A stretch of DNA of 64,000 nucleotides, from positions 248,001 through 312,000 of the forward strand of contig JAGKQI010000052.1 in the NCBI GenBank assembly GCA_018806915.1, given 5' to 3'. This document shows, piece after piece, positions 30,669 to 40,489 of this stretch. The DNA comes from Phytophthora colocasiae. Taxonomy: Eukaryota; Oomycota; Peronosporomycetes; Peronosporales; Peronosporaceae. How positions within the stretch are numbered: the stretch's first letter is position 1; every line of letters begins with the position of its first letter. The translations under genes and the position numbers were made by a program. The notes below the pieces were generated by a model. That model saw only the letters and a program-made list of their open reading frames with translations. It was not told the DNA's origin and made no database searches.

Positions 30669-31988
30669 ATGAACGACGCTTCCTATTTCACTGAAGGGGC
30701 TGGTGCTGCCCTCGAGCATGCCAGCTTCCCCCACTTGTCCGCCTTCGAGTGGGAGGCGCTACACCGCCTTGCCGCGGTGTCCGGAGAAGGAGTCATCAAG
30801 ACCTTGCTGACTGCCGGAACGGAAGAAGATCAACGACTGGCTGCTCACGAGTTCATGGCGCGTGAGCTCGCCGACCTGCGTCGGCGTGCGACGACTCCCA
30901 CGCCGACCAAGAACAAGACTGACATCGTGAAGCTCGATGTCTCCTGCTACAGTGGCGATGGCGCCGCTCGCCTCCAGCTGAACCGCTGGTTCTGCGAGAT
31001 CGACATCGCGATCGAAGCTCGGCAGCTGTCTACCGAGTTCGCTCGTACCCGGTTCCTTTTGTCCAGAGTTGACTGGGAAGGCCAAGGAGTGGGCGCTCGG
31101 CAAGCTTGTAGCCGACCCCTCCTGCTTTCAAACGATGGAGTCACTAAAGAGCGATCTCCGCCTGGCGCTTTGAGCCCCTCAAGACGAGCGTGTTCAACGC
31201 TCGGCGTTCCTCTCGCTAAAGCAGGACGGATGTCCATGCTCGAGTACATCCAACGGGCTCGTCACTTGGTGTCGTGCATCACGACAAATCCGGTGGACAT
31301 GGCGACTCAAGTCCATGTCTTTATCTCTGGCATGAACGCTGGTTACCAGCGCTTCTATCTGACTCGGAAGACGCCCGACTCGCTGGAGGAAGCGTTTGAG
31401 ACAGCGCTGCGAGAAGACTACAGCGTGTCCGCCTCGGAGGCATTCTCTCTCACCAGACCTCCAACTACGGAGCCCGAGCCGATGGAGATTGACGCCATCC
31501 AAGATTATCGTGGTCGTCGGCATGACAGCTCGCCGACGACATCTGCCCGTCCAGCTCCGAATCCTGGTCGCGGTTCACGCCCTCTTCGATGCTTTCGCTG
31601 TCGGAAACTCGGACACCGCGCGGCTGTGTGCCGCGCCCTGCGCCGGTACTCGCACACGTTGTTGCCGCCGATGCGGATGATATGGTCGCCGACCCAAAAA
31701 CGGCGACGACCAGTAGGTGCGGGGCGCCCTACTGGATGTGATGTGGAAGACGGATCTCTGGTGGCAGATCCTCCTCCCAGCCCCCCTGTGCTTCATGCGC
31801 AATTCTTTGCCACCACCTCCGGCAGTGATCCGAGACTGATCATCCTCAGTATACACGTCAATGGCGCGAAGCGTCCGCTTCGCGCCCTGCTGGATTCAGG
31901 CGCGACGAACAACTTCGTTCGCGCCGAGAGTTTGTCGGTGTTACCGGCGGACACGCGAGTTAGGACGGCCCCGGCCACATGGTTGTAA
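30669..31988 (+). pseudogene. Gypsy-B gag and start of protease
   Basis: From ATG 30669. A Glu/Ala-rich N terminus is followed by the gag core ([21 protein letters not shown]...[14 protein letters not shown]). From about 31080 to 31215 the sequence is out of register; the neighbouring frame reads [21 protein letters not shown]. The frame recovers at GRMSMLEYIQRARHLVS. A zinc knuckle CFRCRKLGHRAAVC (C-x2-C-x4-H-x4-C) lies near 31589-31630, and the aspartic protease motif LLDSGATNNFV near 31890-31920. It ends in a shifted frame at 31988. The two offsetting shifts inside gag make the product non-functional. Confidence 0.85.
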
Positions 31989-32656
31989 AGTATGCTGACG
32001 GGAAGCCGCGGCGTGTCCCGCGGCGTTCTGCCACCTTCTCTTACGAGTTCGACGGTTTCCATGGGTCCGATGACTTTCTGGTGATCGAGTTGAGCGGATC
32101 CTTCGACTGTGTCTTCGGTATCCCGTGGCTTGCTCGTCACCAGCCTCATATTGACTGGTTGGCTCGAACCGTCCGCCCGCGCGACATTGATGTGAATGCG
32201 GTATTGACATCCCTGCGCGGGACGCCCAACCGATGGCCGCACGTTGCAGTCATGGACCCCAACTCCATGACTCCCGCTGTATCCGAAGTGAGCGATGGCC
32301 CTTCGGGTGCTCGCGAGCCTGTGACGTGTGCCGGTCTTGAGCAGGTGACTCAAGACATGTCTGACGTGGTCGAGCATGAGTTCCCACGTCCCGATGAGCA
32401 GCGGCTCTCGGCAACAGACAACACCGTGGTAGAACCGGGGTTCCACGTCCCGATGAGCAGCGGCTCTCGGCAACAGACAACACCGTGGTCGAACAGGGGT
32501 TCCCACGCCCGGATGAGCAGCGGCTCTCCGTTGACGATGAACAAGAAGATGTGGTTGAGCGTGGTCTCCCACGCGCGGTCGAGCAGGGGCTCCCGCATGT
32601 GGTTGAGCAGGGGCTCCCTGATAGAGTTGACGCCGATGTCGTGTCTCGGCGTCTGA
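31979..32656 (+). pseudogene. Gypsy-B protease C-terminus and repeat linker
   Basis: Continues the protease fold (FLVIELSGSFDCVFGIPWLARHQPHIDWL) after a frameshift at about 31980, then enters a linker with imperfect tandem repeats. The loss of one C in one repeat unit (59 bp in place of 60) shifts the frame, and the true reading passes to the frame that begins upstream of 32485. Confidence 0.75.
32381..32630 (+). repeat. imperfect 60-bp tandem repeats in Gypsy-B protease-RT linker
   Basis: Units containing cccgatgagcagcggctctc recur near 32391, 32450 and 32509 (spacing 59 and about 60 bp), followed by shorter gtggttgagc/gagcaggggctccc variants to about 32630. They encode a repeated VVEQGFPRPDEQRLS-like peptide. 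A copy-number-variable linker between protease and reverse transcriptase is implied. Confidence 0.75.
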
Positions 32657-33885
32657 GTACAGCAGACTTGGTCGAGCGTGGTCTCCCACTGCCTGCTACG
32701 GAAGTGTTTACCCGGCCAGTCCGTCGCCGTGGCCGTCGCAAGCCCCGGCGACCCCGCGTTCCTCCGAATGAGTCAGACGCGTCTGACTCCGAGGTTATCT
32801 CCGTTCTGGTGGGGGATGACGCGGCATCGATCCCGCGAATGCACAATGTCGAAGTTGCACGCCCGCCGTGCGATGCATCAGAGATCACCAAGTTGCCTGG
32901 TCTGTCTTGGAAACACTTTCTCCGCGACTTGAAGCATGGTGAGATCGAGCAGGTTTGCATGATCGTCGCGGACAACACCGCGACGATCGCGGCTGTCGAT
33001 GTAGACGCTGGTGACCCAGCGTCCAATACCCGGGAACGCCCGAAGGCGCTGAGCCTAAGTCCGCCCGGGTGGCTCGCTACTTGGCTCTGTCGTTGCCGGC
33101 ACTCAGAAGCCGCCGGCAACCCAGTCGCCCCCCTGGTTCGCGAGTTCATCGACATCTTCCCTGATAAGGTGCCAGCCGCCCTTCCACCGGACCGCGGAGT
33201 CCGACACGAGATCGACCTCGTGCCTGGTGCGAAGTATTGCGTGACGAGACAGTGGCCGCTTCCCCGTGATCAAGTCGAAGCAATCGACGCCTTCTTCGAG
33301 GGTCGCCGACAAGCCGGCCACGTCCGTGAGAGTTTGTCCCCGCACTCCAGTCCGACATTTTGCGTGAAGAAAGCAACCGGTGGATGGCGGATCGTCCACG
33401 CCTTCAATAAGCTCAACGATGCCACCATCCCGGCGCAGACGCCGATCCCGAGGAAAGACATGGTGCTCGACACCATGTCGGGCAGCACCACATACAGCGC
33501 GATTGATCTGATGGACGGCTTCTATCAGATCTTGATGCGGGAGGATGACGTACCGCTGACTGCAGTCAGCACGCCCAGTGGAATGCTTTGGGAATGGCTT
33601 GTGATGCCTCAGGGGCTAAAGAATGCTCCTGCTACCTTCAACCGAATGGTGTCGAACTTGCTCCGCCCGTACCGGGACTTCGCGCCCAGCTACTTCGATG
33701 ACATTTTCATCCACAGCCGTGCTGAACGAGGCTTGACGGACGTCGAGGTGCATCTGCAACACCTGCGGCAGGTGTTCGAAGTGATGCGAGAGAACAAGCT
33801 GTACGCCAATCGAAGAAGTGTATCTTCTGCGCTCCGAGATCCCAGTGCTCGGGAGCTACGTCAGCAAGGAAGGTGTCCGTGCTGA
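32485..33885 (+). pseudogene. Gypsy-B reverse transcriptase
   Basis: After the linker and an ordered N-terminal domain (LSWKHFLRDLKHGEIEQVCMI), RT motifs appear: ALPPDRGVRHEIDLVPG, SSPTFCVKKATGGWRIVHAFNKLN, YSAIDLMDGFYQILM with a catalytic Asp, MPQGLKNAPATFNRMV, and catalytic YFDDIFIHS (YxDD) near residue 405. A frameshift near 33815 in YANR... breaks the thumb region; the correct reading goes on in 33818-35134. Confidence 0.88.
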
Positions 33886-35134
33886 CCCCGAGAAGATTGA
33901 AGCCATCTGCGCTTGGCCCGTGCCTCAGGATCAGAAGCAGCTCCGGCAGTGGCTGGGGCTCGCGACGTATCTTCACCATTACTCGAAGAACTTCGCGCTG
34001 ACCATCCAACCGCTGTCTCAACTCCTGAAGGCAGACGCCATGTGGTCATGGCGCCCCGAGCACCAAACAGCCTTCGACGCGGTGAAGACGAGTTTGTCGA
34101 CCGCGCCCGTCTTGATGCTTCCAGATCACTCCAAGCCGTTCCACGTTGTATGCGACGCGAGTGACTTCGCGATCGGCTGTGCCTTGATGCAGTTTGACGA
34201 CGTGGGCCGCGAGCGAGTGGTGAGTTACCAGTCGCGACAACTGAAGCAGGCGGAACGGAATTATCCGGTCCATGATAAAGAGCTGCTTGCCATGCGCTAC
34301 GCACTCATCAAGTTCCGTGTGTATCTCCTAGGCGAGAAGTCCTTCGCAATCTACACAGATCACGCGTCGCTGAGGACAGCGACGAAGAGACCCCACTTGT
34401 CCCAGCGCATGGCACGCTGGTTATCGCTCTTCTCCGAGTACAACTTCGTCGTGCATTACAAACCGGGCAAGTCCAACATCCTCGCCGACGCGCTTTCACG
34501 CCGGCCAGATTACGTGCAGCGCGGCCGCCACGCAGTTGGCGACGAGGATGATGACGACTGTTCCGTCTGTATCGCCGAAAGCGTCGCTGCCGCTGAAGTC
34601 ACAGCGACCACACCGCTACGTGACCTGATCGTCGACGCGTATAAAGATGACGCGTCCTGTTCCGAGCTGATCGACTTCCTGCGCAACCCCAGTGGCCCAG
34701 CTGAGCGCAAGCTGTCCTCACGAGCACGCGCTCGTGTCGGCCGCTACTCACTTGAAGGCGCGCTGCTGACTTACCGCGTCGACCAAGAAGATTGCCCCCG
34801 CGTCGTCGTCCCGCTTGACGACGACCTCCGAGCTCGGTTGATCCACGAGTTCCATGACACCCCAAGTGGCGGCCACCTCGGTCGCGAGAAGACCTTTGCA
34901 TCTCTCTCTCGCGACTTTTATTGGCCACACATGTACAAGTGGGTGAGGAAGTGGGTGCGCTCGTGTGAAGCGTGCCAGCGCGTGAAACCGGCTCCATCAA
35001 AGCAGGCCCCGCTCCGACCGCTCTCAGTCGCCACTGATGCGTGGTCGTCTGTGAGCATGGATTTCGTCTTCGGCCTACCTCAGGATACCCTGAGGTCGTA
35101 CGGGTATTCTGGTCTTCGTCGACCGCTTCAGTAA
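33818..35134 (+). pseudogene. Gypsy-B RT thumb, RNase H and integrase zinc domain
   Basis: Order: LGSYVSKEGVRADPEKIEAI (RT connection); RNase H with VVCDASDFAIGCAL, NYPVHDKELLAM, IYTDHASLRTA and DALSRRPDY; integrase HHCC domain (HEFHDTPSGGHLGREKT...CEACQRVKP); first catalytic Asp in SMDFVFGLP. A 1-base shift near 35100 ends the frame; integrase continues at 35136 in the next frame. Confidence 0.88.
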
Positions 35135-35135
35135 G

Positions 35136-35645
35136 ATGGTTCATCTCACTCCGGTAGCAGCCTCGATCACTGCGCAACAGTCTGCTGCGCTCTTCGTTGA
35201 CGTGGTGTATCGCCACCACGGTCTTCCGTCCTCGATTGTGTCGGACAGGGATCCTCGATTCACGTCCGCCTTCTGGAGGGAGCTCTTCAAGCTGTTGGGG
35301 ACGCGGCTGAGTATGTCCACCGCGTCGCATCCAGAGACGGACGGCCAAACCGAGCGCGCTAACCGAGTCGTCGAAGATGTACTACGCAGCTTTGCCACGT
35401 CGTTCAAGTCATGGAGCTCTTTCCTGCCGATGGTGGAGTTCGCCATCAATAATGCCGTGCACGTGTCAACTGGCTTGACGCCGTTCTTCGTAAATTTCGG
35501 CCGTCACCCGCGCGTTCCGGCGCTCCTTGGGCTGGAGCGCCCCCTTCCAGTTCAACTGTCCGAGAATCACGACGCTGCAACTGCCACCCCCACTGGTGGT
35601 GCCTCCGTCGCGACGCGCACGAGATGGCCGCTGTCCCGAATGTGA
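35136..35645 (+). pseudogene. Gypsy-B integrase core
   Basis: Begins just after the 35100 frameshift (MVHLTPVAASITA). It contains the second catalytic Asp (SSIVSDRDPRFTS) and the Glu in HPETDGQTERANRVVEDVL, then FAINNAVHVSTGLTPFFVNFG. It runs out of frame near 35600; a low-complexity Ala/Arg-rich stretch follows before the C-terminal domain at 35901. Confidence 0.88.
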
Positions 35646-35900
35646 ACGCGGTGAGCACGAGGTCTTCCGCGCGGACCCCAAGCCAGCGTCCTCTTACACG
35701 GGCCGCCGCGCGAGCGGCGACTGCTTCTCCACGGGACGTTGCCGCTTGGACCAGTCGGACGCTAATCAACCCGCGTCCACGTCGCGCAGCCGAGCTTCAC
35801 ACTGCCCCCGATCCGGTCGCGCCTACTGAGCCTCCGCCAGCAAAACTTTGCGCCCAACGCGGCGCCGCAGCGAAGCGACGCTGCGTCTGTCCGTGAGTTC

Positions 35901-36644
35901 GTGCAACAGCGTGAGTCAATTGTCCGCTACGTCCGCGATGCGATTGCTGCAGCCGTCGATCGCCAGAAGGAGAATGCCGACCGCAGCGGGCGCCGTAACA
36001 TGGAAACATTCCACGTTGGAGACCAAGTCCTATTATCTACCAATGGGATTTCCCCAACGCTCGTCACGAACTTGGGCGCGAGTAAGCTCGCGCCGCGATT
36101 CATTGGACCGTTCAAGGTGTCGAAAGTCATTGGAGATGCTTATCGGCTACAGCTACCGCCTACAATCAAGCTACACCCTACATTTTACGTCGGTCGACTT
36201 CGCCGCTACCACCCAGCGTCGCTTCCTAGCGATAATCCGGTACCGCGTGACGCGGTACCCACAGCTCCTGCCGCAAGACCCGATTCTCATGCTCCAGCTG
36301 GTCAACGCGATGCTCCAGGCGCTCCAGGCGACGCTCCATCGCCCACTCGCGCTCGGTTCCTTCGCGACGGTCCGGCCCCCCTTGTTGATCGTGATGGTGA
36401 CGTTCGTCACATCGTGGAGGCCATTCTTGACCACGATGACTCGACCAGTGGTCGCAGCGCTCGTCACTGCGACGGGGGTATCCCGAGCTTTCGCCGGTAC
36501 CTGGTACGGTGGATAGGTCCGCTGGACGACAGCTGGGAGCCTCGCTCCACCCTCCTCGAAGACGTTCCGGGCCTCGTTGAGGCGTACGAGGCGGCTCTGT
36601 TGGCGCGGGATGATCCTCAGGGCGCGGTAGCGAACCGCGCCTAG
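35901..36644 (+). pseudogene. Gypsy-B integrase C-terminal domain with chromodomain
   Basis: RKNMETFHVGDQVLLS-type SH3-like region, then the GPF module (LAPRFIGPFKVSKVIGDAYRLQLP, KLHPTFYVGRLRRYHP), a Pro/Ala-rich linker, and a chromodomain (VEAILDHDD...YLVRWIGPLDDSWEPRSTLLED) ending at 36644. Chromodomains guide integration to marked chromatin. A perfect 9-bp palindrome (ggtaccgcg-tga-cgcggtacc, 36239-36259) lies in the linker. The opposite strand of 36226-36644 also codes (see the antisense frame). Confidence 0.85.
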
Positions 36645-37131
36645 CCTCGTACAGCGACCGGCGATACAGCTCGATCCACTGCTTCTCTTCCTTAGTCTCT
36701 GGATACTCTTTCACGATTTGCGCCCAGTCAGCGTCGCCCGGTCGCGTCGTTCCAAAGCGGCGACAGCCGGCGCAGCCTTCAAGGTGATGGACGTAACAGC
36801 AAGGACGATCCTCGTCCCAGGACAGCGAGCACACGCGCGCCGCCAGCTCTCCCAGCGCGTGGCGCTGATGGGTCTCCTCGCGGTCTTCTATTGTCGCCAT
36901 GAAACGTCGCGCACCCTCTGCGTTCCAGCGTCGGACGAAGGCCGTCCATGCGGCATCAAGCGAGCGCTGGGTCACCGCGAGCGTCGCGGTGACGGGCTTG
37001 CCCCGCGTCGAACGCCAGCGTCGGAACAACTCTCGCATCTCGTCGGGACTCAGCGGGGCCTCGAAGCCACTGCAGTCGTGCAGCGGCCACTCTCGGAGAG
37101 TCTGTGCGTAGGTGTGGCTTGTGGTGTTCAT
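36226..37131 (-). CDS. Gypsy-B antisense reading frame (aORF), coiled-coil protein
   Basis: 301 residues from an ATG only 58 bp inside the 3' LTR, on the strand opposite gag-pol and uninterrupted, unlike gag-pol. Residues 1-160 are rich in Trp, Arg and Glu and hold a compact Cys/His cluster (CCYVHHLEGCAGC, about 121-133). The last ~35 residues form heptads (MERRLERLEHRVDQLEHENRVLRQEL), a coiled coil, encoded on the complement of the integrase linker and chromodomain. Function unknown; no family recognised. Antisense frames at this place are known in plant Tat-lineage Gypsy elements. The frame outside the overlap (36645-37131) is not explained by any sense gene. A chance GC-rich open frame is the alternative. 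Confidence 0.6.
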   Translation of the reverse strand: MNTTSHTYAQTLREWPLHDCSGFEAPLSPDEMRELFRRWRSTRGKPVTATLAVTQRSLDAAWTAFVRRWNAEGARRFMATIEDREETHQRHALGELAARVCSLSWDEDRPCCYVHHLEGCAGCRRFGTTRPGDADWAQIVKEYPETKEEKQWIELYRRSLYEARRGSLPRPEDHPAPTEPPRTPQRGPERLRGGWSEAPSCRPADLSTVPGTGESSGYPRRSDERCDHWSSHRGQEWPPRCDERHHHDQQGGPDRREGTEREWAMERRLERLEHRVDQLEHENRVLRQELWVPRHAVPDYR

Positions 37132-37189
37132 CGTGAAGCAATTTGAAGATTGAGAAGCTCTTCAGGCTTCTTTCTAAGGTGGGGAGTGG

Positions 37190-37342
37190 TGTGACGGGCT
37201 TCTGTCACACGGTCGCCGTGGTGCACGGCGACCAATTAGATTAGCTTGTGTTTTGTTGGTCCACGGCGCCCGACCCGGGCGCCACACAGATTCAATAGAC
37301 AGAGTTTCATTTACCACAAACAAGGAGCACCGCCCCGTTACA
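37190..37342 (+). repeat. Gypsy-B 3' LTR
   Basis: Identical over 153 bp to the 5' LTR, preceded by the polypurine tract aaggtggggagtgg and followed by target duplication GAAGC. Confidence 0.95.
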
Positions 37343-37347
37343 GAAGC

Positions 37348-38059
37348 TGACGGCACGGAAAGAGCGATCGACACAGTAGAGGATATCCCAGCGAAGAGCG
37401 ACGAACAGGAACGACGTAAGCGACGACGCGTTCACTACGAAGACGACAGAGGACTCAGGACTGGGGATGGCGAGGCGACGCCGCAAGTAGAGGTGTCACC
37501 AGCCTTGACTACAGACTTGGAAGCTCCAGAGACGGCTGAAGAACTGTTGACGGCGACGACAAGTGAAACTGAGCCTATGGAGATTACAGCGGCAACAGAC
37601 AGTGATCAGACAGCGAGCTGTATCTACAGTACTGACGAAGAGACTAAAGAGGTTGTCAGGGTTGAACGTACACGGATGTCGAAGGTGTCTTTCACTGGGG
37701 ATGGCGCGCCAGCCACGCCCATGGAAGAACCGATCATCGAAGAGATGGAGATCACAGACAGCACTCGTGCATTGGTGTTCCAGTTGAAAGCTGGACAGCG
37801 ACGACGAGATATCGCCCATGCGGAAGTCGAACGGCGTTGGGAGCGAGCACAGATACGGCAGCAAGAGAGGTCGGAGCGACATAAAGCAGCAAAACAGCAG
37901 AGATCTCGGGATACAAGGCCGGCGACGACAGAAGTCGGGCAAGAAAACTGTGGTAAGACGGCTACTGGCACGAATGGAACGGCGGTTGATCGAATGAGCA
38001 CTGGAGGAGTTACACGCTTACTCGGTCAGGATGCGCAAATACAAGCTTCACGTTCGTGA
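37348..38059 (+). pseudogene. LARD-1 second reading frame, second part
   Basis: Continues in frame from 30482 once Gypsy-B and one target copy are removed (DGTERAIDTVEDIPAKSDEQERRKRRRVHYED). It is acidic Glu/Thr-rich, then has a helical, Arg/Glu/Gln-rich coiled-coil segment (LKAGQRRRDIAHAEVERRWER, QERSERHKAAKQQRSRD). No protease, RT or integrase motif. It sits where pol would be in an autonomous element. Confidence 0.6.
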
Positions 38060-38361
38060 CGACGCAGTACCAGAAACGTGTACTGAAAGCGCAGGCAAGG
38101 AACGGCGGCAGCTTAGGCAGCGCGATGAACGGTCACAGTACCCTGAAAACACGTACTATGGTTACAGTGATCACAGACCCGGATGTTACTGCGAGGTCAC
38201 GGGTTACCAGTGGCGACGTTGCTGGAACGACAGGGCCAAGAATAACTGAGGCACCGGCACCGACAAACTCAGCCACAGGACTAACAAGAACTCAGACGGT
38301 GGAGCTACGGACACTAGCCGAGAAGCGTTGACCCGGAAGTTACCTGAAACGTACGAGACAG

Positions 38362-39069
38362 TTGGCACAGCACGGACACCAGACGTACAGGTGCGACGGA
38401 AACGTACTGCGGAACAAAGGTGAAGTGAGTTGCCAAGAACGGACGAAGCTGGACGATCAGAAACGAAACGGCGAGAAGCAACAGAGGCACGGGAAGCGCG
38501 AGCAGCGCGACGGAGTACTTTACGTGACCAGCAGACGACGTCAACAGCCAAAACGGTGGATACAACTACAGATCGCGGGGTTCCAAGCGTTACGACGACC
38601 AAGAAAACAGCACAGGACGTTGGCAGCAGCACCGGAACAACAACAAGCGATCCAAACGAAACACGTGAAGGAAACGCCAAAGGTCAGACTACTGGAAACG
38701 GTGGACTTGGAAACTACGGACTCCGACGCAGAGACGGCACGGCACAAGCTTTACGAGGGCGAGGACAGTCACGGTGGCCAACATCAGTCAAGGTCATCAT
38801 GTCAGAAGCCACAGGAGGCAGTGTTCGTGAACAAGGACAACGGAAAGTTCGAAACAAGGCAGGGCGATATGAAACACAGCACAGGGTGCTGTATCGAGAC
38901 CGGCCAGGAGGACCAGTGGTGGCAGAATGGCTTACGGCACAAACAGTTTGAGCAATTACTCGACGAAGGAAAGGTCGAGGACGACCTTCTGGCGGGGATG
39001 GCGTGTGGACAGGTAGTGCTCCACGCACCTGGAACACAAGCAATGTCAGAAGAATCCGCGTCGCAGTGA
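38362..39069 (+). pseudogene. LARD-1 third reading frames reaching into the 3' LTR
   Basis: Two overlapping frames (38362-39069 and 38430-38951) share one ancestral protein with a frameshift near 38945: the best reading is MSEATGGSVREQGQRKVRNK...YRDRPGGPVVAEWLT in one frame, then FEQLLDEGKVEDDLLAGM in the other. Coding continues about 65 bp into the 3' LTR. The segment resembles the C-terminal tail of Gypsy polyproteins but carries no catalytic domain. Confidence 0.45.
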
Positions 39070-39994
39070 CAATTGATCTCACTGGTGACGACGAAGACAG
39101 TTGAAAGTGGACGACAAGTCAATCGGGATCAACGGAGTGCAGGACGGTGACGAGCAGGGCTACAGACACAAGACATTGGCGGAGACGTTGAAGTTGCAGG
39201 ACGACGGCTACATGAGAAGATCGCTACAGGAGGGATGACACGGAGCAGTTACGATGGAGATGAAGTATACGACCAAGGCGAACGACGCAGATAGAAGACA
39301 GTGAACGGCGGAGAAAGCTTGCAGAGCGTCGCCGAAGGAAGATCCTGACGGTGGCGACCAGTATAGATTAGTTTAGGTGTAGTCTAGAAGGGCGACGGTA
39401 GCTAGGGGAGCTCTGGGTGTGCGGTCAGCCGCCACACCTCCCAGTTGCGATTCTGCTCGGTTGAGAAGAGTTAAGCAGCTAAACACGACGCGTGGAGTAC
39501 TGCGACCAAGGGTCGGCTTCACCCAACAGCATTCAGAGGTTTCGTACGTGGCTTCGTTCTGCGACGTACTGGTCGGCGGAGGCGTATCGAGTCATTAGTG
39601 AGGTGAGGCACAGGGTTCTGAGGTGGCGATCATGAAGGAGTCTGTGTAGAGGGCTGGGATCTCGGTTAGCGACCGAGTGGCTACGGTGCCTACTGATGGC
39701 GTCTTGGCCGTATGAACTGAGTCTGGAACGTGGAAGGTGAAGACGTGCTATGAGAGTCTCAGTTTACGTATATTTACATGTTACATGTTCGGGCAAGCGT
39801 GAGGACAGGCTGTCAACCTACCCGAGGTTGATGGTTGCTGCTAATGTCCCCTCCCTAAGCTGTCTCTGCTGGATTTCAGCAACCGGTTGGTCCACCTAGT
39901 TTTACTGGTGTCAGACGACTTCTAGCTCCTGCTCGTGTGACCCACACGCTCCCTCTAGTTGGATTACAGCGGCGTTTAAGAGAAGTAGCCGACA
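39004..39994 (+). repeat. LARD-1 3' LTR
   Basis: 991 bp. It differs from the 5' LTR by about eight changes, for example agaatccgcg against agaatcccgcg, and gagatgaagt against gagataagt. Preceded by the purine-rich ggcggggatggcg. Confidence 0.9.
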
Positions 39995-40489
39995 GATATA
40001 TGACTTGTGTGTGTTGGTTGGAGAGGTTGGACGCGGTGGGAGGGTTCTCGAGGTAAACCCCCCTCCTGAATTCAATGGGCGCATCGACAGCAACCAACTC
40101 GTTCAAAAGTATCCTTGAGAAAAGACGAAACCCATCATAGTGTCCCATATTCATGTGACCGACTGACTTTGTTGACATTGCCGAAATGCCGGTAATTCGA
40201 TCAGAGACGTAAACATAGCTAAAGTAAGCGCCTTGAGGCTCACGAGGCCATTAAAAGACGGAAGCTTTGACAGCCGGCGGTGCATTCCAAGATGAATAAA
40301 CGTAAGGGACGACATATCATCGAATATATCATCAGGAAGCTCAACCAGAGAGTTCGTAAAGGTTCCTTCGACGTAGCTGCACGCAATAAAAACGAGTTAG
40401 TTTTTTTCAACCATAAAATTGACAATAGATTGCTTACAGATATTCCATCTCCACGAAATCCTTGACCCAAGAAGGTAGATTCTCTGTCG
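39995..40489. other. flank between LARD-1 and acyltransferase copy
   Basis: No supported gene. This should be the sequence next to 27186 before LARD-1 inserted. Small frames near 40280-40465 (MNKRKGRHIIEYIIRKLNQR on the plus strand) have no recognised family. I looked for the missing N-terminal part of the acyltransferase here and did not find it. Confidence 0.45.

Larger units (their letters stand above)
30483..37342 (+). mobile_element. Gypsy-B: Ty3/Gypsy chromovirus-type element nested in LARD-1
   Basis: 6.86 kb, with LTRs 30483-30635 and 37190-37342 that are identical over 153 bp and a perfect 5-bp target duplication GAAGC (30478-30482 and 37343-37347). Primer-binding site TGGTAGCACTTTG starts at 30638; the polypurine tract aaggtggggagtgg abuts the 3' LTR. 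Order: gag, protease, reverse transcriptase, RNase H, integrase, chromodomain, then an antisense reading frame. Several frameshifts disrupt gag-pol. Confidence 0.95.
27187..39994 (+). mobile_element. LARD-1: non-autonomous LTR retrotransposon with gag but no pol
   Basis: Bounded by direct LTRs of 990-991 bp (27187-28176 and 39004-39994; TGTGGACAGG...CCGACA). GATA precedes the left LTR (27183-27186) and follows the right one (39995-39998), so the target duplication is 4 bp, or 5 bp if the first T is counted. With Gypsy-B removed the internal region is about 3.96 kb. It encodes a Gypsy-type gag and two further basic proteins but no protease, reverse transcriptase, RNase H or integrase. Reading frames continue across the Gypsy-B insertion, so pol was not lost through that event. 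Roughly eight differences separate the two LTRs. Confidence 0.85.

Noticed and set aside
31793..33155. Long minus-strand frames of about 300 codons opposite the Gypsy-B protease and RT
   Set aside because: They lie fully opposite conserved pol sequence and the tandem repeats, with repeated Arg/His-rich peptide. Unlike the 36226-37131 frame, no part is free of a sense explanation.
34599..35348. 249-codon minus-strand frame opposite Gypsy-B RNase H and integrase
   Set aside because: Entirely complementary to conserved integrase sequence; GC-rich DNA readily gives such shadows.
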